From assembly GCA_018666235.1 (NCBI GenBank), contig JABJAB010000001.1:106308-170307 (forward strand): 64,000 nucleotides of DNA, in the 5' to 3' direction. The translations under genes and the position numbers were made by a program. Origin of the DNA: Ilumatobacter sp. (GTDB lineage: Bacteria; Actinomycetota; Acidimicrobiia; Acidimicrobiales; Ilumatobacteraceae). Positions 1 through 8,717 of this stretch are shown here, in pieces. The notes below the pieces were generated by a model that was not told the DNA's origin, did no database searches, and saw only the letters and a list, made by a program, of their open reading frames with translations. Within the stretch, counting starts at the first letter, position 1. The number at the start of each line of letters is the position of its first letter.

Positions 1-2
1 TC

Positions 3-257
3 ACGACACTGCTCATCGGTTACTCGAGACACGCGGCGAACGCGGCCTGGGCGGTGCTGGCGGCGCTAGTCGTGATCGGTCTTTTCGGGCCGCTGCTCGA
101 GCTCCCCCAGTGGGTTCGCAACCTGTCGCCGTTCGAACACGTTCCGGCGCTTCCCGGTAGCAGTTTCGACATCGTGCCGCTGGTCGTGTTGACCGCGTTC
201 GCTGTCGTCGGTCTCACCGTCGGCGTCCGCGCACTGGCACGTCGCGACATCGGTTGA
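3..257 (+). CDS. ABC-2 type exporter permease, C-terminal end (partial)
   Basis: The reading frame is open from the left edge, so only the last ~84 residues are present. Two hydrophobic segments (about residues 17-33 and 60-75 of the visible part) flank an extracytoplasmic stretch containing LSPFEHVPALPG, and the protein ends in an Arg-rich tail (ALARRDIG). That pattern is typical of the C-terminal third of ABC-2 family exporter permeases of actinobacteria (drug or polyketide efflux type). The partner ATPase would lie upstream, outside the window. Substrate cannot be inferred. Family call is from memory of the motif, not a search. Confidence 0.6.
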   Translation, partial: TTLLIGYSRHAANAAWAVLAALVVIGLFGPLLELPQWVRNLSPFEHVPALPGSSFDIVPLVVLTAFAVVGLTVGVRALARRDIG

Positions 258-288
258 AACCGGTCCCAACTGCCCGCTCGACGTTGTC

Positions 289-1452
289 TCAGTAGGACTT
301 GGGGAGGCCGAGGACGTTCTGGGCGATGTAGTTGAGCGTCATCTCTTGGCTGACGGGCGCAAGTCGTTGCAGCCGAGCCTCGCGCCAATACCGCTCAACG
401 TGATATTCGGTGGCGTAGCCCAAACCGCCGTGCGTTTGGATCGCTTGATCGGCAGCGAAGAACGACGCCTCGGCTGCCAGGTATTTGGCGGTGTTGGCCT
501 GCTCGCCACATTCGAGCCCGGCGTCATAACGCTCAGCGGCCACCAGCATCATCGTGTACGCCGCCTGCAGGTCCATGTGAGCCTTGGCCAACGGGTGCGA
601 GATCGCCTGGTTCTTGCCGATGGGGCGACCGAAGACCTCGCGCTCTTGGGCGTACGCGATGGCTCGCCGCAGAGCGACCTCCCCGATCCCGCAGGCCATC
701 GAGGCAAGCAGAATACGTTCGGCGTTCAGTCCGTGCAGGATGTGGTGGAATCCGCGGCCGCGTTCACCGACGAGGCGCCAGCCTTCGACCGGTAAATCGT
801 CGTAGGCCACCTCACACGACGCCACCGCATTGCGCCCGAGCTTCGGGATCGGCGCGATGTCGCAATACTGCGGGTCGAGGTCGACAAGAAACAGTGACAG
901 ACCGCCGAACCCTTCGCCTGGCGTTCCGTCGGTGCGGGCGAGCAGTAGGCAGACCTCAGACTCGAGTGCCTTCGACGTCCAAATCTTGCGACCCGAAATG
1001 ATGAAGCCACCCATTCCGTCGTCGGTGGCGCGCGTCGAGATGCGACTCGTGTCGGTCCCAGCATCCGGTTCGGTCACCCCGAAGGCAACGTGGAGATCGC
1101 CTGCCGCTGCTCGGGGAAGAAAGGTGTCCTTGAGTTGGTCGTTGCCAAACTTGATGACCGGGGCGAGGCCGAACATCGTCAAGTGCAGCGCGGTCGAGCC
1201 GTTCATTGCAGCGCCCGACGCTGCGACACGATTCAAGACGAGTGCACCTTCGGCAATCCCCTGGCCGCCGCCGCCGTATTGCTCGGGGATCGCGATGCCA
1301 ACCCATCCACCGGCGGCCATCGCGTTGTAGAAGTCCCAGGGAAACTCATGGTCGCGATCCTTCTGCGACCAGTAGTCATCGTCGAAGTCAGCACAGACGC
1401 GATCAACACCTTCGGCAATCGCGGCACGGTGTTCATCGTTATCGAGTGTCAT
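289..1452 (-). CDS. acyl-CoA dehydrogenase family protein
   Basis: A 387-residue FAD-dependent acyl-CoA dehydrogenase. The N-terminal helical domain is followed by the flavin-binding beta domain (FGVTEPDAGTD, then GRKIWTSKA) and the C-terminal helical domain (REVFGRPIGKNQAI, QTHGGLGYATEYHVERYWREAR). The start was set at the ATG at 1452 (MTLDNDEHRAAI), because the upstream extension has no family-like sequence. In the MCAD-type position of the catalytic glutamate (usually IYEGT) this protein has LAPVSQEM. This is a variant seen in a FadE subclade, so substrate and base are uncertain. It is followed upstream by an APH-like kinase gene on the same strand (56-bp gap), the pairing seen in ACAD10/11-type acyl-CoA or hydroxyacyl pathways. 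It probably acts in cytosolic beta-oxidation of an unusual acyl chain. Confidence 0.88.
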   Translation of the reverse strand: MTLDNDEHRAAIAEGVDRVCADFDDDYWSQKDRDHEFPWDFYNAMAAGGWVGIAIPEQYGGGGQGIAEGALVLNRVAASGAAMNGSTALHLTMFGLAPVIKFGNDQLKDTFLPRAAAGDLHVAFGVTEPDAGTDTSRISTRATDDGMGGFIISGRKIWTSKALESEVCLLLARTDGTPGEGFGGLSLFLVDLDPQYCDIAPIPKLGRNAVASCEVAYDDLPVEGWRLVGERGRGFHHILHGLNAERILLASMACGIGEVALRRAIAYAQEREVFGRPIGKNQAISHPLAKAHMDLQAAYTMMLVAAERYDAGLECGEQANTAKYLAAEASFFAADQAIQTHGGLGYATEYHVERYWREARLQRLAPVSQEMTLNYIAQNVLGLPKSY

Positions 1453-1507
1453 CGGGTACCGAGCTTGGCAGCCAGCGTCCTCGATCGACGAGCGCACGAC
1501 ATCGGTG

Positions 1508-2560
1508 TCACGCGTCGAGCAGTGATTCGAGGTCCAACGCGTCGATGGCTCGTGCACACCGCCGGTTCATCGTTTCGATCAGCGCGAACTGACGTGGGTC
1601 GTCGAAGTCCATCCCCCGGGCGGCAACGATCGGATAGACGAGACAGAACAACGCGGCCAGCCGGTAGTCCTCCCACAGACGATTGGTTTCGGCAGGCGAT
1701 ACGCCTGCAGCGTGGAGCGCGGCGATATACCGATCAAAGAGGGCTCGCTCGTGGGCGACCGCGACGTCAGGCAAGAGGCTCTGGGTGACGAAGTAGGCCA
1801 GATCGTAAGACGGCGAACCGAGACCGGTCAGCTGGAAGTCGAGGAGGACCGTGCGGCCATCTGCAGCGAAGAAGATGTTGTCAGCGCGGTAGTCGCCGTG
1901 AATCACCGTGGTGGGCGATGTCGACAGCGTCGCCAACATCGCGGGCATCGCCTCTGCCCAACGTGGTGCCACGTTGGCGATCGCTGGCTCAACGTCCATC
2001 AGCGAACTGACCTTCTCCCAGCCTTCGGCGAAGACGACGGGCAAGACGGCGAGGTAGATCGGGTCGGCCAGACTCACCGCAGCGCCGGTCTCGACGAACC
2101 GTTCCGCATCACCCCAGAACTCTGCGTGCCAGAGAGCGAGTTCGTCGACGGCACGCTCGGCATCGGCGATCTCCATCCCTTCGATCTGGTCGACGACTCG
2201 ATGCCCGCCTTCGTCTTCCATCAGGACAAAGTACGAAGCTCCGTCCTCTGACACGGCACCTCCGAACCCTTGTGGCGCGTCGATCGGCGAGCGCTCCCGG
2301 AGCTCTTCATAGAACTTGACCTCACGCTCGTACATCCGCAGCATCGAGCTCGTGAACACTGCCGCTTCGTCAAGCGCCGGCAGTTTCAGCACCAGGGTCT
2401 TGGGAACGTCGGTGCCACTGAGGTGCAGGCGGTAGACGGCACTACTGACGCCAATACCGACGCCAATGATCTCGGCGTCGAGTCCGGTGACGGCGAGTCC
2501 GGTGGCCGCGGCCAGCCATTCGACAGTCACTTCATCGATCGTGGCGGGAATCTTCGTCAT
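1508..2560 (-). CDS. aminoglycoside phosphotransferase-like (APH/ChoK superfamily) kinase
   Basis: A 350-residue protein with a eukaryotic-like kinase fold of the APH family. The catalytic loop reads VIHGDYRADNIFF and the metal-binding motif LLDFQLTGLG. The N-lobe contains LVLKLPA. The start ATG at 2560 (MTKIPATIDEV) is preferred over the upstream extension, which is low-complexity and lacks domain similarity. It precedes an acyl-CoA dehydrogenase gene on the same strand. In ACAD10/11-like systems an APH domain phosphorylates 4-hydroxyacyl-CoA before its rearrangement and oxidation, so a joint role in hydroxy-fatty-acid degradation is a reasonable inference. Antibiotic resistance is much less likely. 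The true substrate is unknown. Confidence 0.8.
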   Translation of the reverse strand: MTKIPATIDEVTVEWLAAATGLAVTGLDAEIIGVGIGVSSAVYRLHLSGTDVPKTLVLKLPALDEAAVFTSSMLRMYEREVKFYEELRERSPIDAPQGFGGAVSEDGASYFVLMEDEGGHRVVDQIEGMEIADAERAVDELALWHAEFWGDAERFVETGAAVSLADPIYLAVLPVVFAEGWEKVSSLMDVEPAIANVAPRWAEAMPAMLATLSTSPTTVIHGDYRADNIFFAADGRTVLLDFQLTGLGSPSYDLAYFVTQSLLPDVAVAHERALFDRYIAALHAAGVSPAETNRLWEDYRLAALFCLVYPIVAARGMDFDDPRQFALIETMNRRCARAIDALDLESLLDA

Positions 2561-2680
2561 GGGCACTCCATCCGTCGTGCCGCCGCGCAGCGCGGCGGGT
2601 TGACTCAGATGCTCGCATATCATCGACGTGACGCCCGACACGGCCGAAGGGGCCGGTGGACCATGTGCCAGGATCAGTCC

Positions 2681-4189
2681 ATGGCGATCGAAACTGTCAC
2701 CGGGTACTGCTGGCCCCAATCCATCACGGCGGGCGCAGGCGTCGCACTGCATCTGTCATCTGCGGGCGGCCGACCGGTCGACGTCGAGATCGCCCGTCTC
2801 GGCGCTGAGCGGACGGTGCTGTGGACCGACACCGTCGATGCCGGTGACCACGCGACGCCGCGCGACGCTGACGCCCACGGCTGCAACTGGCCGGTTGCGA
2901 CAACGGTGACCGCCGACGATCAGTGGTCATCGGGGTACTACGAGGTCCAACTGACGATTGATGTCGACGGCAAGACTCGACAGAGCCACGCGTTCTTCGT
3001 CGTGCGTCCGAGCGCCAATTCGGCCAACACGATTCTGTTGCAACTCGCGACAAATACGTGGCACGCCTACAACGACTTCGCCGGCCGCAATCTCTACACC
3101 GGCAACACCCGTGCCTCCCTGCAACGTCCGATGGCGCGCGGGTACCTGTTCAAACCCGCCGGAGCAGGTCGTCGAGTGACCACGACCAACCCACCCGACC
3201 GCGACATGAATGCCCATGTCGGCTACATCCGGATGAACCATCTCTCCGGGTGGGCGGGATCGGCTGGGTGGCCGGACTGGGAGTGGCCGTTCCTCGCCTG
3301 GGCCGAGCGCAACGGCTACGGCATTGATGTCATGACCAACGCCGACCTCGAGGAGCATCCGGGCATCGTCGACAGGTACCAGCTGTTGTTGTCGGTCGGA
3401 CACGACGAGTACTGGTCCGGTCCAATGCGCGACACGGTCGAATCGTTCATCGCTGGTGGTGGCAACGTCGCATTCTTTTCGGGCAACACCGCGCTGTGGC
3501 AGGTGCGGATGGAAGACCCTGACAACGACGGCCCAGCGACGGTGATGGTCGGGTACAAAGGGCAGTTCAAGGATGATCCGGTGTATGGAACGGACCGCAT
3601 CGGTGAGCTGACGAGCATCTGGTCCGATCATCTGATCGGCCGCCCTGAGAACCAGATGACCGGGGTGAGTTTCACCCGTGGCGGCTATCACCGCATCGGC
3701 AAGCGCGTCACCAATGGTGCTGGCGGCTACACGGTGTATCGCCCCGAGCACTGGATGTTCGACGGCACGGAGATCGACTACGGCGACGTACTCGGCGCAG
3801 CTGCAACCACGGTTGGGTACGAATGCGACGGCTGTGAGTACACCGTTGTCGACGGGCTGCCGCACCCGACGGGCGTCGACGGAACGCCTGCCTCGTTCGA
3901 GATCTTGGGCATGGTTCCTGCTGCCCACTTCACGCGGACGACTGCCGGTCGGCCCCCGAAGCCGCATGAGCCATCCGAGATCGAGTTCCTCGCGTCACGG
4001 GTGTTCGACTCTCGGGATCCAGCGGCGGTCAAGAAGATCGCTGCTGGCCAGGCGATGCTCGGGAGCTACGTCTCCCCCGGCGGCGGCACGGTCATCACTT
4101 CGGGCTCCACTGATTGGGCCCACGGCCTCGCCGGGCGGGACGAACAGATCGAGCAGATCACGCGCAACATCCTCGACCGCCTCGGCTGA
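2681..4189 (+). CDS. N,N-dimethylformamidase beta-subunit-like protein
   Basis: A 502-residue protein matching the large-subunit C-terminal domain of N,N-dimethylformamidase. Diagnostic blocks are LATNTWHAYNDFAGRNLY, MTNADLEEHPGIVDRY, SVGHDEYWSGPMRD and GGNVAFFSGNT. The N-terminal ~110 residues form an Ig-like beta domain. The start was placed at the ATG at 2681 (MAIETVTGY) with AGGA about 7 nt upstream. An earlier ATG at 2663 is possible. No small DMFase subunit gene lies adjacent. Related proteins are common in marine Acidimicrobiia and are usually annotated only by domain. It may hydrolyse small N-alkylated amides, but activity is not established without the partner subunit. Confidence 0.8.
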   Translation: MAIETVTGYCWPQSITAGAGVALHLSSAGGRPVDVEIARLGAERTVLWTDTVDAGDHATPRDADAHGCNWPVATTVTADDQWSSGYYEVQLTIDVDGKTRQSHAFFVVRPSANSANTILLQLATNTWHAYNDFAGRNLYTGNTRASLQRPMARGYLFKPAGAGRRVTTTNPPDRDMNAHVGYIRMNHLSGWAGSAGWPDWEWPFLAWAERNGYGIDVMTNADLEEHPGIVDRYQLLLSVGHDEYWSGPMRDTVESFIAGGGNVAFFSGNTALWQVRMEDPDNDGPATVMVGYKGQFKDDPVYGTDRIGELTSIWSDHLIGRPENQMTGVSFTRGGYHRIGKRVTNGAGGYTVYRPEHWMFDGTEIDYGDVLGAAATTVGYECDGCEYTVVDGLPHPTGVDGTPASFEILGMVPAAHFTRTTAGRPPKPHEPSEIEFLASRVFDSRDPAAVKKIAAGQAMLGSYVSPGGGTVITSGSTDWAHGLAGRDEQIEQITRNILDRLG

Positions 4190-4284
4190 CTTCCCTCCAG
4201 GTCTCCCCGTGGACCCGGCGCGCACGCGGTGGGAGGGAATCTCGTGGAACGGATGTGGCGCCCGCTCGCCGGTAGGTTTCGGGA

Positions 4285-5853
4285 GTGACCGGATCCGAGG
4301 GAGCGAACGACGAGGTGCGCCGGCGCTTGCTTGATGCGATGGCGGTGCTGCGCGAGGTCATTGCTGCTCCGGAAATGGCCAACGAACTCGACGCTGACGA
4401 AAAGGCCGACTTCTTCAATGCGGCCGGTGATGTGTTCTGTCCCGATCCGGAGATTCGCCGGCGGCGCACCAAGCTGCTGCAGCAGCAGCGTCGCAACGAG
4501 CGCACTCAACGAGATGACGACGTGCTCGGCGAAACCGGCATCCGTACGCTGCGCAGTAAGCCGGTGTTCACCACGCCCGACGTGTTCGCACCGGGCGACT
4601 TTGAGCAGCGCGACGTCGCCGATGATCCGGACCGGCCAGCGTTTCGTGAGACGCTCGAGCCTCAGCACTGCTACATCTGCAAGGTCCGCTATCACGAAGT
4701 GCACCACTTCTACGACCAGCTCTGCCCCAGCTGTGCGGCGCTCAACTACACCAAGCGCGGCGAACTGGCCGACATGTCGGGGATGGTCGTGTTGCTGACC
4801 GGTGGCCGCGTGAAAATCGGGTACCAGGCCGGCATCAAGCTGCTGCGCTGCGGAGCCGAGCTGATTGTGGCGACGCGCTTCGCGCGTGACGCTGCGGAGC
4901 GGTACGCGGCAGAGCCCGACTTCGCCGACTGGGGCGACCGACTCGAAATCTTCGGGCTCGACCTCCGCCACACCCCAAGCGTGGAGGCCTTCTGCGCACA
5001 CCTCCTCGCGACGCGCACGCGACTTGATGCCATCGTCAACAATGCGTGCCAGACCGTGCGCCGACCGCCAAGCTTCTACGAACACATGATGGACCGCGAA
5101 ACAGCGGCCCTCGAGTCGCTGCCGGCCGATGTCCTGCAACTCGTCGGCTCGTACGAAACACTCCGCAACGCCGCGCCCTCCCTCCCGCTCGGCGAGGACA
5201 GATCAGCTGCGCTCGCACCCGCCGCCGAGGCCACCGACGTTCCGGGCCTCACTCGCGCTGCCGAGCTCTCCCAGGCGATGCTGCTGCCCGAGGACCGCCC
5301 GACTGTTGCTTCGCTCTTTCCTGCGGGCCAACTCGATCAAGACCTGCAGCAGGTCGATCTTCGTGGCCGAAACTCATGGCGACTGCAGCTCCACGAAGTG
5401 TCGGCGGTCGAACTGCTGGAGACGCAACTGGTCAATGCTGTGGCGCCGTTCGTGTTGAACGCCCGACTGAAGCCGTTGATGGAGGCAACCCCCGGAGATC
5501 ACAAACACGTGGTCAACGTGTCAGCCGTCGAGGGTCAGTTCTACCGGCCGCGGAAGACCACCAAGCACCCGCACACCAACATGGCAAAGGCCGCGTTGAA
5601 CATGATGACGAGGACGTCCGCGACCGATTATCACGACTCGGGCATCAATATGAACAGCGTCGACACCGGCTGGGTCAGCGACGAGGACCCTGTTGCCATC
5701 GCCGAGGCCAAGACCGCTGAGCAACGGTTCCATCCCCCGCTCGACATCGTCGACGGCGCAGCGCGCATCGTCGATCCGATCATCGACGGATTGAACACCG
5801 GCACTCATGTGTGGGGCCAGTTCCTCAAGGACTACACGTCAACCGACTGGTAG
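4285..5853 (+). CDS. SDR-family oxidoreductase with an N-terminal zinc-ribbon-like segment
   Basis: A 522-residue protein starting at GTG 4285. Residues 129-150 contain two CxxC pairs (C129/C132 and C147/C150), probably a zinc ribbon. From about residue 160 a Rossmann SDR domain follows (VVLLTGGRVKIGYQAG, then DAIVNNACQT and VNVSAVEGQF). The catalytic Tyr-xxx-Lys motif is altered: the Lys is in NMAKAALNMM, but the residue four before it is Thr and a His sits one further back. The insertion between the NN motif and the catalytic Ser is unusually long (~140 residues). Redox activity is therefore uncertain. The gene converges on and overlaps the next gene by 22 bp. No specific substrate is suggested. 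Confidence 0.8.
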   Translation: MTGSEGANDEVRRRLLDAMAVLREVIAAPEMANELDADEKADFFNAAGDVFCPDPEIRRRRTKLLQQQRRNERTQRDDDVLGETGIRTLRSKPVFTTPDVFAPGDFEQRDVADDPDRPAFRETLEPQHCYICKVRYHEVHHFYDQLCPSCAALNYTKRGELADMSGMVVLLTGGRVKIGYQAGIKLLRCGAELIVATRFARDAAERYAAEPDFADWGDRLEIFGLDLRHTPSVEAFCAHLLATRTRLDAIVNNACQTVRRPPSFYEHMMDRETAALESLPADVLQLVGSYETLRNAAPSLPLGEDRSAALAPAAEATDVPGLTRAAELSQAMLLPEDRPTVASLFPAGQLDQDLQQVDLRGRNSWRLQLHEVSAVELLETQLVNAVAPFVLNARLKPLMEATPGDHKHVVNVSAVEGQFYRPRKTTKHPHTNMAKAALNMMTRTSATDYHDSGINMNSVDTGWVSDEDPVAIAEAKTAEQRFHPPLDIVDGAARIVDPIIDGLNTGTHVWGQFLKDYTSTDW

Positions 5854-7415
5854 CCCGCGAAGCGGACACCGCTGAGCTTGGCCATCTTGTCATCCCAGGT
5901 GGCGAGGTCGTTCTGGTTCAACTTCGACAGGTGATCGTGGCCGCACGCACGCGCCATCACCGACATGAGTTCGACCGATGCACTGAAGAACGTTGCGAGG
6001 CGTTGGGCCGATGCTGCGACGTCGAGTCGGGCTCGGAGTTCTGGCTTCTGGGTTGCGATCCCGGTCGGACAGTTGTTGGAGTTGCACATTCGAGCACCCA
6101 CGCAGCCGATGGCCTGCATGGCTGAGTTCGACAGCGCGATGCCATCGGCGCCGAGAGCGAGCGCTTTGACGAAGTCAGTGGGGACGCGCAACCCGCCGGT
6201 CACGATCAACGTGACGCGCCCGCTTGCCCCTGCGTCGTCGAGGAAGCGGCGAGCCCTGGCGAGGGCTGGAATGGTCGGAACGCTGATGTGGTCGCGGAAC
6301 ATCGTCGGTGCGGCGCCGGTGCCACCTCCGCGGCCGTCGAGGATGACGTAATCGACTCCGGAATCAAGTGCGAATCCGAGATCCGCCTCGACGTGATTGG
6401 CGCTGAGCTTCATACCGATGGGAACGCCGCCGGACAGCTCGCGCACGCGGTCACCGAATCGACGAAAGTCATCGACACTGTGCAGGTTGGTGAAGGTTGG
6501 CGGCGACACGGCTGGGTGTCCCGGTTCGATGCCGCGGACCTCAGCAATCTTGCCGACGTTCTTCGACCCGGGCAGGTGTCCGCCCGTTCCGGTCTTCGCG
6601 CCCTGGCCGCCCTTGAAGTGGAAGGCTTGGATGGACGACAGGAGTTCTTCTCGGTAGCCGAACTGGGCACTGGCCAGTTCGTAGAAGTATCGGCTGTTGG
6701 CCCGCTGCTCTTCGGGAAGCATGCCGCCTTCCCCCGAGCAGATTCCCGTCCCGGCCAATTCGGCACCCGTGGCGAGAGCGACCTTGGCTTCTTCGGACAG
6801 CGCACCGAAACTCATGTCCGAGACGAACAGGGGGATGTCGAGGTGGAGCGGCCGCTCGGCCTCCGGCCCGATGACGAGTTCGGTGCCGACGGTGACGTCG
6901 TCGAGCAGCGGCTTCGTGGCCATCTGCGCCACCATGATCTGGATGTCGTCCCAGTGCGGGAGGTCCTTGCGTGGCACCCCCATCGACGTCATCGTTCCGT
7001 GGTGACCGATCTTCGTGAGGCCGTCTCGAGCCAACTGGTGAATGAACTCCACGGTGGGCTCCTCGGGCGTCGAACGAGCCGTCGGCGCCGCTCCCGAGCC
7101 GGACGGTGGCGGTGTAGCTGCAGCTGCGGCGGCGGCTGATCCTGTCGTTCCGACCTGGACGGCGGTGATCTGGGCGTGGCTGCCATCGCAGTAGGGCGCG
7201 TTGCCCGTGCGCTTGCACGCGCAGAGGTGGGCAGCACCGTCGGTTTCCGCTGTGAACGCCTTGGGCGTGAAATCGGTGCCAACGTGTGAACCGTCGCAGA
7301 ATGGCTGATTGCTCGACCGACCGCAGGCACACCAGTGGTATTCCTCTCCAGCCGTCAGGTCAGCAACTGCCGGCTTGTTGTCGGCAATGGTCGGGTCGGT
7401 CGTGTTCTCTGACAT
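5832..7415 (-). CDS. tandem CDGSH iron-sulfur domains fused to a glutamate synthase FMN-domain protein
   Basis: A 527-residue fusion. Residues 29-44 and 65-80 are two CDGSH (mitoNEET-type) 2Fe-2S sites, each with the Cys-x-Cys ... Cys-x3-His pattern (C29, C31, C40, H44; C65, C67, C76, H80). After an Ala/Pro-rich linker (residues ~98-130) comes the FMN-binding glutamate-synthase alpha domain (GVPIGMKLSANHVEADLGF, DGRGGGTGAAP). It ends with the cysteine cluster CVGARMCNSNNCPTGIATQ expected to hold a 3Fe-4S centre. The amidotransferase and ammonia-tunnel domains of true GltB are absent. It is probably a redox protein or synthase-like enzyme using an external electron donor through the CDGSH clusters. 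The start is ATG 7415. Confidence 0.85.
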   Translation of the reverse strand: MSENTTDPTIADNKPAVADLTAGEEYHWCACGRSSNQPFCDGSHVGTDFTPKAFTAETDGAAHLCACKRTGNAPYCDGSHAQITAVQVGTTGSAAAAAAATPPPSGSGAAPTARSTPEEPTVEFIHQLARDGLTKIGHHGTMTSMGVPRKDLPHWDDIQIMVAQMATKPLLDDVTVGTELVIGPEAERPLHLDIPLFVSDMSFGALSEEAKVALATGAELAGTGICSGEGGMLPEEQRANSRYFYELASAQFGYREELLSSIQAFHFKGGQGAKTGTGGHLPGSKNVGKIAEVRGIEPGHPAVSPPTFTNLHSVDDFRRFGDRVRELSGGVPIGMKLSANHVEADLGFALDSGVDYVILDGRGGGTGAAPTMFRDHISVPTIPALARARRFLDDAGASGRVTLIVTGGLRVPTDFVKALALGADGIALSNSAMQAIGCVGARMCNSNNCPTGIATQKPELRARLDVAASAQRLATFFSASVELMSVMARACGHDHLSKLNQNDLATWDDKMAKLSGVRFAGYQSVDV

Positions 7416-7598
7416 GTGGCGTGTCTCCTGACGATTCGGGTTGCGGGCGTGAGTGTAACCGGTTCTTGTTATTGCAATTATTGTGGATGCAGTCACCCCA
7501 CGCCTTCCGGTCAGGAACGATCGACCTACTCACCCAGTTGGACTCAATCGTGCGCCCAGGCTCGCGTTGCACCGCGGCCAACGCATATCGTCGGCGAC

Positions 7599-8690
7599 AT
7601 GACGTTGACCGATCGCATCCTCATGGGCCCCGGCCCGTGCAACCCCTATCCCGAGGCTGTGCAGGCGCTCGGCAGGCCAATGCTCGGTCACCTCGACCCG
7701 GAGTTCATCGCCCTGCTCGATGAGACCAACGATCGGCTGCGCACGGTATTCGGCACCACGAATGCGTTGACGTTTCCCGTGTCGGCAACCGGGTCTGCCG
7801 GGATGGAAGCCGCCATTGTCAACTTCGTCGGACCGGGCGACACCGTCGTGGTCGGCGTCAATGGCGTCTTTGGTGGGCGGATGGTCGACGTGGTCAGCCG
7901 CACCGGCGCCGACGCCATTGCCGTTGACCACGAATGGGGCCAACCGGTCGACGTCGAACGAATGCTCGCCGCACATCCCAACCCTGCGATGTACGCAATG
8001 GTGCATGCCGAGACCTCGACCGGCGTGCAGAGTGACATCGCAGCAATGGGTGCGGCCAAAGGCGATGCGCTGCTGCTCGCCGACTGTGTCACCTCGCTCG
8101 GCGGTGTCGATCTGCGCATCGACGAGTGGAGCATCGACATCGCCTACAGCGGTACGCAGAAGTGCCTCGGCGTCGCTCCGGGTCTGGCACCTTTGACGGT
8201 GTCAGATCGAGCGATCGAACGAATTCTGCCGAAGCCGCAGTCGTGGTATCTCGATCTGAACATGATTGCCGGGTACGTCACTGGATCCGGCGCTCGGGCG
8301 TACCACCACACCGCACCCATCTCGATGATCATGTCCTTGCACGCCGGCCTCGGCGCCGTGCTGGACGAGGGTCTCGACGCGGTACGCGCCCGCCATCAAG
8401 CGGCCGGCGACGCGGTCAAGATTGGCATGCAGCGGCTCGGGTTCGAGTTGTTCGCCGCCGAGGGCCACCGGCTCGCACCTCTCAGCTCGATCACGATTCC
8501 GGAGGGACGCCTGGGCGACCAATCCGAGGCACAGGTCCGCTCTCGGTTGCTCGCCGAGTACGGCATCGAGATCGGCGGTGGACTTGGACCCGTCGCTGGC
8601 AAGGTCTGGCGGGTCGGCACGATGGGCCATACTGCGCGGTTGCGCAATGTCACCACCCTGCTGGCTGCGCTGTCCGCCATCGTCGACTGA
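7599..8690 (+). CDS. class V aminotransferase (alanine/serine-glyoxylate aminotransferase type)
   Basis: A 363-residue PLP enzyme of fold type I. Evidence: MGPGPCNPYPEAV at the start, TGSAGMEAAIVNFVGPGD, the aspartate motif LLLADCVTSLGG that contacts the PLP pyridine ring, and the Schiff-base lysine in YSGTQKCLG. C-terminal RVGTMGHTA fits the AGXT/SgaA branch. It likely transfers an amino group from alanine or serine to glyoxylate in the cytosol. The start ATG 7599 follows a clear intergenic gap from the divergent CDGSH-GltS gene. The gene stands alone before a CoA transferase on the other strand. Confidence 0.88.
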   Translation: MTLTDRILMGPGPCNPYPEAVQALGRPMLGHLDPEFIALLDETNDRLRTVFGTTNALTFPVSATGSAGMEAAIVNFVGPGDTVVVGVNGVFGGRMVDVVSRTGADAIAVDHEWGQPVDVERMLAAHPNPAMYAMVHAETSTGVQSDIAAMGAAKGDALLLADCVTSLGGVDLRIDEWSIDIAYSGTQKCLGVAPGLAPLTVSDRAIERILPKPQSWYLDLNMIAGYVTGSGARAYHHTAPISMIMSLHAGLGAVLDEGLDAVRARHQAAGDAVKIGMQRLGFELFAAEGHRLAPLSSITIPEGRLGDQSEAQVRSRLLAEYGIEIGGGLGPVAGKVWRVGTMGHTARLRNVTTLLAALSAIVD

Positions 8691-8717
8691 GTCAGTGCTC
8701 GGCGGGGCGGTTCAGAC

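Noticed and set aside
1508..2560. Antibiotic resistance kinase
   Set aside because: The APH fold is present, but the pairing with an acyl-CoA dehydrogenase points to lipid metabolism.
2927..3967. Long minus-strand open frame (346 codons) opposite the DMFase-like gene
   Set aside because: It is antisense to a well-supported gene, Arg/Val-rich without any domain motif; a high-GC shadow frame.
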